DNA of 57,745 nt from assembly GCA_016717225.1 (NCBI GenBank), contig JADKGB010000026.1:1-57745 (forward strand), in the 5' to 3' direction. The stretch comes from Flavobacteriales bacterium. GTDB lineage: Bacteria; Bacteroidota; Bacteroidia; Flavobacteriales_F; PHOS-HE28. Made by a program: the position numbers and the translations under genes. Position 1 is the stretch's first letter. The number at the start of each line of letters is the position of its first letter. The notes below the pieces were generated by a model. That model saw nothing but the letters and a program-made list of their open reading frames with translations, had not been told where the DNA came from and did not search any database. Below are positions 50,417-57,745 of the stretch, piece by piece.

Positions 50417-51985
50417 ATGAGCAAGTGGTCCTGGGTATATCTGCCGGGTTTGAAAATGTCCCGGATGATCTCTTACGTGGCATTCGCAGCAGTAATGCTG
50501 GTGATGTCGATTGTCTATGGCTACCAGGAGATTCTGTTCAAGCCACCACAAGGACTGCATCAATGGCGTCAAGCTGACTGCTTGTCGATAACGGACAATT
50601 ACAGTGATGACGACGCCCATTTTCTGGAAGGCGAGATCCACTACCGTGGTGGGATGGGCAGCGGAAAAACAATGAGCGAATTTCCAGTATTCTACTACCT
50701 CATAGGCCGAGTATGGAGCACATTCGGCAGAAATGAGGTCGTTTTTCGGTGCGTTGTTCTGATACTCTTCTATGTTGCGATGTTCGCACTGTTCGCTTCA
50801 CTCAGCGCCATATTGAAAGACAGGATGCTGTCACTATTCATCACGACGTTGATGTTCACATCACCTATGCTGGCGTTCTATGCGAACAACTTCCTGATGA
50901 ACGTACCAGCCTTAAGCATGGTCTTCATTGGTTGGCGACTTGTCCAGATCTACACACAGTCGTTCAGGCCTTGGCCCCTTGTTCTTGGAATTCTGTTCTT
51001 TATGATAGCTGGGTTACTCAAGGCCTCCGCTGGATTAAGCTTGATCGTGGTCTTCGGCCTGTTTTTGATCAGATCGACAAAATGGAGTTTGAACCTTCTT
51101 GGAATTCCACATGTTCCCTATCGGCTGCTCGGCCTCAGCACGAGCATGGCTTCTTTCGTTGTTTTGGCGACTTGGTACAAGTATTCGCATGACTATACCG
51201 TGTCTCATGCTAACTCGATTTTTCTGATCGGGGTACTTCCAATATGGGAATTGGATTCAACCGGGATCCGATCCGTGCTTGAAGGCATCAAGATCCACTT
51301 TCAACGCGATTATTTCAGGCCATTCCTATACCCTGTTCTCGCGCTTCTTCTTTTATTCTCCATCTGGTTCTGGCGCACAATACCAAAGGTGATGTGCACG
51401 ATCACATGCATGCTCTTTCTTGGTTGTTCCGCCATTGCTGTGTTGTTCTTTCAGGCACTAAGAGAACATGACTACTATTCCATTGACCAGCTGATCCTCA
51501 TTCCATTTTTCCTGGCTTGTTGCTTTTTTGCCATTGGTCACCGATTCCCAGGTCTTATGCAAACCCGATCGGTACAAGTGATCATGTTGGTAATTCTCGT
51601 GCATTGTGCGGATTTTACTCGCCGACGGATGATCGATCGATATTCTGGCTGGATGAACTCGGAGTACAACGGTTACACTTCGAGTTTTACCAGCATCGAA
51701 CCACAGTTGGAAAAGCTCGGCATCATGAAGGAAGACCGTGTTATCTGCCTCCCGGATCCAAGCCCCAACATTACGTTGTACCTCATGGATCGAAAAGGCT
51801 GGACTGATTATGATAGCCTTTCAACGCACCCTGATCGCATACGGGGACTTATCGACATGGGTGCAAAATATTTGATGATCTATAAGTCATCGGTGTATTC
51901 GAATTCGGCATTGGAACCATTCCTGACAGAGCGTGTGGGGTCAATTAAGAATGTTGATATATACCGATTACCCAAGCATCCTTGA
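50417..51985 (+). CDS. GT-C type integral-membrane glycosyltransferase (ArnT/PMT-like)
   Basis: 522 residues from the ATG at 50417; an ATG at 50456 is an alternative. About ten or more hydrophobic helices. The first periplasmic loop has GLHQWRQADCLSITDNYSDD, the acidic motif of lipid-phosphate-sugar-dependent GT-C enzymes, followed by SEFPVFYYLIGRVWSTFGRN. The soluble C-terminal part (YLMDRKGWTDYDSLSTHPDR) is periplasmic. Such enzymes transfer sugar from polyprenyl phosphate to lipid or protein acceptors. Like the previous gene it is AT-richer than the rest, so the pair may have arrived together. Confidence 0.82.
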   Translation: MSKWSWVYLPGLKMSRMISYVAFAAVMLVMSIVYGYQEILFKPPQGLHQWRQADCLSITDNYSDDDAHFLEGEIHYRGGMGSGKTMSEFPVFYYLIGRVWSTFGRNEVVFRCVVLILFYVAMFALFASLSAILKDRMLSLFITTLMFTSPMLAFYANNFLMNVPALSMVFIGWRLVQIYTQSFRPWPLVLGILFFMIAGLLKASAGLSLIVVFGLFLIRSTKWSLNLLGIPHVPYRLLGLSTSMASFVVLATWYKYSHDYTVSHANSIFLIGVLPIWELDSTGIRSVLEGIKIHFQRDYFRPFLYPVLALLLLFSIWFWRTIPKVMCTITCMLFLGCSAIAVLFFQALREHDYYSIDQLILIPFFLACCFFAIGHRFPGLMQTRSVQVIMLVILVHCADFTRRRMIDRYSGWMNSEYNGYTSSFTSIEPQLEKLGIMKEDRVICLPDPSPNITLYLMDRKGWTDYDSLSTHPDRIRGLIDMGAKYLMIYKSSVYSNSALEPFLTERVGSIKNVDIYRLPKHP

Positions 51986-51994
51986 TCAGATCCC

Positions 51995-53244
51995 ATGACC
52001 TCCCGCGCATTGTTCGGTTTCGCTCTCTTCCTCGGCTTTTTGGTGATCATCGACCTTTACGCATGGAAGGGGATCAGCACCGCCTTGGGGAACTCATCCG
52101 TGCTAACCCGACGCTGGGTGCGCTGGGTATACTGGGCAGAAAGCATTGGCATGTTCGCCTTGCTGGTTTGGGTGAGCATCAGCATTCAGGAGCTGCGGGC
52201 GAATCGAAACTACTCTTTCGTTTTCTCACTGGCGGCGCTGTTCATGCTCTTCCTATTGCCCAAGCTGGTGGTTGTCATATTCCATGGGATGGAAGATGTA
52301 TTGCAGGGATTGCGCTGGTTGTGGTGCAGAATGGCTCCCGGAGGGGGCGCCGAGGAAAGCGACAAGATCAGTCGGCTTCGGTTCGTTTCCCAAGTAGGTC
52401 TCGCGCTAGCCGCGATCCCTTTCGGAGCCGTGCTTTACGGGATCAGCCAAGGGTCGACGGAACTTCCATGTTCAGCGCGAGATCGTCACCTCATCAAAAC
52501 TGCCGAAGAGTTTCAACGGGCTTCGGATCGTGCGATCGGCGATATGCACCTGGGCAGTTTTCCGGTCAGCAGCGACATTGTGCAGCGAGGTATCGACCTG
52601 ATCGATGAGCGGGATCCGGACCTCATTCTCTTCACCGGCGACCTGGTCAATGATTACAGCGAAGAAGCCGAACCGTGGCTGGACGCACTGAAAGGATTGA
52701 ACGCACGACTGGGTAAATACTCCATCCTCGGCAACCACGATTATAGCGATTACGCCAGTTGGCCTGACGCCGGGGCGAAACGGGCGAATTTGGAACGCCT
52801 GAAGGGGCACCACCGAACGCTGGGTTTCCGGCTGATGTTGGATGAACACTTGTCATTCGAAAGGACGGGGAACAATTCACCGTGATCGGCGTGCAGAATT
52901 GGGGAAGCCGTTTCCAACAATATGGTGATCACGAAAAAGCGGTTGCTGGAAGTGACAAGTCACAGTTCCGCTTGTTGATGAGCCACGATCCCAGTCACTG
53001 GGAAGCACAGGTTTGGGAGGAGCGGATAGATACGTTGAGCGGACATACGCATGGCGCACAATTCAGGATGCCCATCGCTGGCCAGACCTACAGCCCGGCG
53101 CAATGGATCTACAAGCACTGGGCCGGCCTGTATGAACACGATGGAATGAACCTCTACGTGAACCGCGGCTTCGGATTCATCGGTTTTCCGGGGCGCGTAG
53201 GCATGCCTCCTGAAATAACGGTGATCGAATTGAACTGCGCGTGA
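51995..53244 (+). CDS. Membrane-anchored metallophosphoesterase, three frameshifts
   Basis: Begins at the ATG at 51995 with three to four membrane helices (ALFGFALFLGFLVIIDLYAW, SIGMFALLVWVSISIQ). The calcineurin-like domain follows with GDMHLGSF, LILFTGDLVND, LGNHDYSDY, MSHDPSHW and LSGHTHGAQF, so all metal-binding blocks exist. They lie in different frames: one extra base at about 52451-52453, one missing at about 52533 (restoring IVQIGDMHLG) and one missing at about 52863 (restoring DGEQFTVIGVQNWG). With these repairs the protein is about 416 residues, similar to YkuE/YpbG-like phosphoesterases. The conserved content argues for sequence errors. Confidence 0.8.
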
Positions 53245-53249
53245 TCAGG

Positions 53250-54115
53250 TCACCCCGGAAACACCCTGCTTGAGATCTCAACACAGCGCTTCAATTCCTG
53301 CATATCGAGCCCATGCGGAAACCCGAACAGGTCCAAGCATCGCACGACAGCTTCGGTATCGGCGTTCCCAACGAGATCATCTTCCGCCATCGGGCAACCA
53401 CCGTATCCGCGGATAGCGGTATCGAACCGGCGGCACCCACCCTCTAGTGCAGCGATCGTCTTCTCATTGAGACCATCAGAGCGTGCGTGCAAATGCGCAC
53501 CGAACGTGATCTCCGGAAAAGTTGGTATCACCGTCCGGAACAACGCATCCATGTGGACCGCATAAGCATTGCCAACGGTATCGGCAAGGGCAATTGTGCG
53601 AACGTTCAGACCGTCAGCCAGTCGCTCGGCCCATAGCAACACCAACTCTGGGCTCCAGGGATCACCATACGGATTTCCGAAAGCCATACTGATGTACATC
53701 ACCAGCTCTTTGTTGCTCTTCGCGCACAGCTCAGCGATCCGTTGCACCCGATCGAACGAACCAGCGATGGTTGTGTTGGTATTGCGCATTTGGAACGTCT
53801 CGGAGATGGAGAACGGGTACCCTACCTGGTCGATCTCCATGTGCGAACAAGCCTCTTCAGCCCCGCGTTCATTGGCCACAATGGCGAGCAACTTCGGACG
53901 TGTGTCGCCCGGGTCAATCCAGCAAGCACCTCTGCGGTGTCGCGCAACTGCGGAATGGCCTTGGGTGAAACGAAGCTGCCGAAATCGATGGTATCGAATC
54001 CTACTTTCAACAAAGGCGTTGATGTATTCGATCTTCCAGCGCGGTGGGAATGAACGGTACGATGCCTGCATCCCATCACGCGGACATTCGATCGCTTTAC
54101 GTGTTTGCCTTCCAT
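53250..54115 (-). CDS. Hydroxymethylglutaryl-CoA lyase, N-terminal part frameshifted
   Basis: The C-terminal 210 residues are intact: LLAIVANERGAEEACSHMEI, VGYPFSISETFQMRNTN, EITFGAHLHARSDG (the H-x-H metal ligands) and TAIRGYGGCPMAEDDLVGN with the catalytic-loop Cys. The first quarter is spread over two frames: MEGKHVK, IECPRDGMQ, GIVPFIPTAL, KIEYINA and LLKVGFDTIDFGSFVSPKAI are all found in order between 54115 and 53890 but need at least five small indel corrections. The enzyme cleaves HMG-CoA to acetoacetate and acetyl-CoA in leucine breakdown. The starting ATG at 54115 overlaps the end of pyrD. Confidence 0.85.
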
Positions 54116-55216
54116 GTCACAAATGCTTCATTGATGCGCTTCAACAACGCTGGACCCTCATAAATGAGACCGGTATACACCTGCACAAGATCGGCGCCAG
54201 CTTCCAATCTCTCGATCGCGGCTTCGGCGCTGTCAATTCCACCAACGCCGATGAGCACGAAGGGTCTGGGTAGTCGCGCGCGTAGGTAGCGCAGCACCTC
54301 ATTGCTTCTGGCCCGGACCGGCGCACCGCTCAGCCCTCCTGCGCCGATCGCATCAAGTTCGCTCTTTGGCATCTTCAATGCTTCACGCGAGATCGTCGTG
54401 TTGGTCGCCACCACGCCTTGAATGCCGCTCTCCTTCACCACGCTCACCACGTCATCAAGTTGTTCGTTCGTGAGGTCCGGAGCGATCTTGAGGAGGATGG
54501 GTTTGAGTGGCGAGTTACGAGTGGCGAGTGGCGAGTGCTGCTCCGCCTCGACTGTGCTCGGCGTGACAAAGGCAGCACTCGCCACTCGCCACTCACCACT
54601 CATCACTTGGGCTTTGGTCCGGAGCGCGGAAAGCAGGGCCAGCAGTGGCTCCTTCTCCTGCAATGCCCGCAACCCCGGAGTGTTCGGCGAGCTCACGTTC
54701 ACCACGAAGTAGTCGACCACAGGATGCAGCACCTCGAAGCACTTCACGTAATCATCCACCGCCTGCTCGTTCGGCGTCACCTTGTTCTTTCCGATGTTGC
54801 CACCGACGATGATGCACGGGACTTGCTTCTTCAAACGTGCGGCCGCGGCAACCACTCCTTCGTTATTGAACCCCATGCGGTTGATCAATGCGCGATCGGC
54901 TTTCAACCGGAACAAGCGCGGCCGATCATTGCCGGATTGCGGCAGCGGCGTCACCGTGCCGATCTCCACATGCCCGAAGCCGATATGCCCAAGCGCGTCG
55001 ACGTGCTTCGCATCCTTGTCCATGCCAGCGGCGAGACCAGCAGGGCCCGGGAATTTCAGGCCCATGACATCCACGGCCGCGTTTTTCGGTGGCCGCATAC
55101 CGCCTACCAGTGCCAGCGCTCCGGGCACATTTTTCGCAAGCTCCAGTATTGAGAACGTGACTTTGTGCGCGCGCTCCGGGAGAGCAGAAAGAGGAGTGGT
55201 CGAATCAGGCGTACAT
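54097..55216 (-). CDS. pyrD: Class 2 dihydroorotate dehydrogenase with an in-frame palindromic insert
   Basis: Quinone-dependent DHODH of the fourth step of pyrimidine synthesis. Core motifs: NAAVDVMGLKFPGPAGLAAG, FGHVEIGTVTPLPQSGNDRP, RLINRMGFNNEG-like (here ALINRMGFNNEGVVAAAARL), FVVNVSSPNTPGLRALQ (catalytic Ser), ILLKIAPDLTNEQLDDVVSV and VGGIDSAEAAIERLEAGADL. The likely start is the ATG at 55216, giving MYALIRPLLFLLSPERAHKV once two missing bases are restored near 55208 and 55180; the frame as written begins further upstream. Between AQ and KPILLKIAPD lie 34 foreign residues (VMSGEWRVASAAFVTPSTVE, then AEQHSPLATRNSPL), exactly the palindromic element at 54505-54606. Confidence 0.88.
54505..54606. 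repeat. Palindromic element P, copy 2, inside pyrD
   Basis: 102 bp (34 codons). Left arm 54505-54541, loop about 30 bases, right arm 54572-54606; the inner arm tggcgagtggcgagtgctgc is identical to the copy at 44818-44898. It keeps the pyrD frame open and adds a serine/alanine-rich surface segment between a helix and the strand of the conserved KIAPD block. Confidence 0.88.
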
Positions 55217-55337
55217 CGGGCCCGCGAAAGTACCCGCGACTGCAAAGTCCGACACATACAGGCTTACGGGAGCCCTTCAGCGTATATCCCTATCATCCTT
55301 TCCATCGGCGGTTACCCGGGCAAGCGGAACCAATCGG

Positions 55338-57586
55338 TCAGTCCGCAAGCGTGTACCGCACCCCGAAGAACCCTCGCGCCCCTTGCACCGGGGCGTACAT
55401 ATAGAGACGTGTCGAAGGTGTAGCCGTACGGGTTCGTTGTGGGGTCGCCCGCTTGATCGAAGGGATCGAACGGCCGCATCAACGGATCGCTGGGCACGAA
55501 GTCGAGCAGGTTCTTCACACCCCGCCGTACAACTCAGAATGTTCGCCGATCGGCCGCTTCACCTGCAGGTTCACGATAGCGTAAGTGGGCGAGCGATCGG
55601 ACCCGAAATCGTTCGGCAGCACGGGCAGGCGCATCGGTCCGTAGCACTGGCCGGCGAGGTCGATGCTCCAGCGCTTCGGCAGCGCCAAGCTGACCGTGAA
55701 GGTGCCCGACCAGTCCGGGGCGAAATACGCGTCCTGCCCGCTGCGAAATGCCATCGGCGAGATCCTCCTGCGTATACGTCCATCCACGTTGCTGGCCATC
55801 AGCCGCAGGTTTTTTCCCCAACCGCGCCTCGGCGTTGGGGCTGACCCCTTGGGAGAGCCGAAGCCGTTGAGGTTGTCGTATACGATCAGGTCGGGGTCCA
55901 CCAGATAGTCCGGCAGGATGCGGTTGCTGAACCGCGTGTGGAAAGGGAGAGGTCGAGGCCGAAGAAGTGCTTCGCGCCGGGCCACTTGCGCACGAAGTTC
56001 AATGTGCCGTTCAGCGATACGCTCCGGGCTGCAGCTCTTCGGCGATCCCCACTTCCCGCGCTCCGGTGAGCGCCGCGTGGTCTTCGGTGAAGAGGTTCAC
56101 CACGCGATAGCCGGTGCCAAAGCTCGCGCGCACAGCGAAGCGCCCGGTGGGCATCCCACTTTGCGAGCCACGCGCGGCGAATGCACCAGACCATGCTCCT
56201 GATAGTGGTCACCCCAGTACCGAGCAGGAGCTTCTGGGCATCGGTCATCGCCCATTCATCCTGCGAACAGGCCGAGCAGTGGCGTGCGCGGGAGGCTTCA
56301 TCGCGCGTTGCCACCGTGTTGTCATCATACCGGGTGTATCGGTAAGCGGCCCCGATCGAAATATCATGCCGAGGCCTACATCGCGGGCCCAGTGCATCTG
56401 CGAGAAGAAGACCCTCTGCTGCGCGCGGAACGGTGCCACGCCGTACCACGAGTCCTGCTCGTGGCTGTTGAAGAGCTGCGTGTTCGCCCCGTTCGCGCAG
56501 CGGTAATTAATACTGGCCGATGGGTTCGTAGCGCTCAGTGATGCTCTCGCCATTTACGCGATCGCTCCTTGTCGGCATCAGTCCCCTGCAACTGGCCTCC
56601 CCACCGGTCCTCGGTAACGTACCGCGCGGTTAAGCTCGCCAAGCGGTGCTGTGGTGTCGCTACCAGGTCGAATTTGTTGAAGACGGACACCACGTTCTTG
56701 CAAAGGTGACATCCGTGAAGCCATCGTTGTTGATGTCCCGCGGGTCGTTCAGCAGCGGAACAGGTTCGCCCCAGGAGCAGGTCGCGCGCACCTTGCGCTT
56801 GCCCAAGCGCATGCTGGTCCCGCGTTCCATTCGTTCCACGTGGTGCCGAACACATCGGCGCTGAACCGTGGCGCGAGCACGGGGTCCTTGGTGATAACAT
56901 TGATGATGCCGCCCATGGCCTCGCTGCCGTAGAGCGCGGACCCGGGTCCCTTCACCACCTCCACGCGCTCCACCAAACTGTTGGGGATACTGCTCAAGCC
57001 GTACACCCGGTGCTGAGCCCGCTCACGCGTCGACTTGCCGTGGGTCGTACCATCGTGTACGGACCTTCCATTCCGTTGATGTGGATATCGCCCGTGTTGC
57101 ACACGCTACAATTGATCTGCGGTCGCACGCCGTTCACCATGCCTACCGCATCGAACAGCGCTGGGCTGGGGTTCTTTGCGGAAGAACGCGGAGGAAAGGA
57201 CTTCCGCCAGAACGGGGCTCTCACTGCGGCTCACCTCCTTCCAGCGTGCCGGTTACGACAACCTCTTCCAGCTCACCGGATGTGGGCACCAGCCGACCAT
57301 CCCGAATCGGGAAGTCGTGCCACCACCCACGGCATGAACCGTGGTTTCCAAGCGCTCGAAACCGATGGCCATGACTACCATGACACGCCGCCCTGCCGGG
57401 ACATCCATCAAGGTGAATCGTCCTTCCTGATCCGTTGCTGCCGGAAGTTTTTATAATGCCTCAGGTATCCGCGACACTCACTTGAACGGAACCAGGCCTG
57501 CTGCATCCATCACCCGGCCACGGAGGTGCCGCTCTGGGCCGAGACATGTGCAGCGATCGGAAGGCGATGAGGATGGAGCGAAGCAT
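55338..57586 (-). pseudogene. TonB-dependent receptor, frame broken many times
   Basis: From an ATG at 57584-57586 (MLRSILIAFRSLHM) to a stop at 55338 the pieces of one receptor appear in order but in changing frames: FTLMDVPAG(R)RVMVVMAIGF, SGELEEVVVTGTL, NGVRPQINCSVCNTGDIHIN, SIPNSLVERVEVVKGPGSAL then YGSEAMGGIINVITKDPV, barrel strands, and a C-terminal PVQGARGFFGVRYTLAD. It resembles colicin-I/FecA-type receptors of Bacteroidota. At least ten indels are needed to join them. The same trouble affects the neighbouring conserved genes, so consensus error near a contig end is more likely than true decay. Confidence 0.7.
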
Positions 57587-57635
57587 TCTGCCGGCGAAAG
57601 TAGATGCGTTTTTAGGCGTCCCTAATTTTATTTTC

Positions 57636-57643
57636 TACATTCG
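57636..57643 (+). promoter_or_regulatory. Candidate -7 box before the right-edge gene
   Basis: tacattcg, one mismatch from TAnnTTTG, in an AT-rich stretch 20 bp before the ATG at 57656. It lies in the divergent spacer between this gene and the TonB receptor. Confidence 0.35.
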
Positions 57644-57655
57644 CCGCAGACCGTC

Positions 57656-57745
57656 ATGCTCACCCGCAGCGAAGAAGATGGACTACATCAGGCCGTGGCC
57701 GCCCTGCTCCAAGAGGGCAGGAGCGCGTTCACGAAAGGACATCGC
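57656..57745 (+). CDS. N-terminal fragment of a gene cut by the window edge
   Basis: 30 residues from the ATG at 57656 (MLTRSEEDGLHQAVAALLQE) to the right edge. The start is charged and helical, so a cytoplasmic protein is likely. Too short to name. Divergent from the TonB receptor, a position often used by a regulator, but there is no direct evidence. Confidence 0.45.
   Translation, partial: MLTRSEEDGLHQAVAALLQEGRSAFTKGHR

Overview
The window looks like chromosomal DNA of a fairly GC-rich member of the Bacteroidota, probably Flavobacteriales-like. This is inferred from eight secreted proteins ending in type IX secretion (T9SS) sorting domains, TAnnTTTG-like promoter boxes, few clear Shine-Dalgarno sites, and families such as DUF4331, CarboxypepD_reg-like TonB receptors and XrtA-type polysaccharide deacetylases. 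No rRNA, tRNA, CRISPR array, prophage or integrase was found. No T9SS machinery is encoded here.

Layout. Positions 1-19.6 kb are a loose mosaic of T9SS-exported beta-propeller and PKD proteins (933, 2408, 6915, 12254, 17845) mixed with small housekeeping-type genes: YdeI, DUF1801, GNAT, VOC, a DHA2 MFS pump, an SRPBCC protein and PhnA/YjdM. This part is rich in dispersed repeats. It holds a RAYT transposase with REP-like palindromes, a repeat that reads WVYTNE on the minus strand, and three places where the 3' tail of a gene is repeated 0.6-1.5 kb downstream of it. Positions 19.7-27.3 kb are a compact, mostly plus-strand run of ordinary genes: DinB, CvfB, a methyltransferase, a rhodanese, RidA, two YjbR-like proteins, a BaiN/HI0933-type flavoprotein, an esterase and DUF92.

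Positions 27.4-40.3 kb form the most distinctive locus. An ECF sigma factor comes first, followed by three tandem DUF4331 secreted paralogues, a TPR lipoprotein, a HupE/UreJ-like membrane protein and a large TonB-dependent receptor. A convergent gene then encodes an RskA-like anti-sigma domain fused to a cupin. The order suggests a sigma/anti-sigma-controlled envelope system for binding and importing a ligand, possibly a metal. That function is inference.

Positions 40.4-44.8 kb are a minus-strand polysaccharide operon with overlapping genes: a polysaccharide deacetylase, two GT4 glycosyltransferases, a WcaF-like acetyltransferase and a GT2. After it come an M16 peptidase, a frameshifted membrane protein, another T9SS propeller protein, a GT-C glycosyltransferase, a metallophosphoesterase, HMG-CoA lyase, pyrD and a broken TonB receptor. 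A roughly 100-bp palindromic element sits in frame inside pyrD, and a relative lies at 44.8 kb.

From about 52.4 kb to the right edge, conserved genes are interrupted by many one-base frameshifts. Poor consensus near a contig end explains this best, so pseudogene calls there are tentative.
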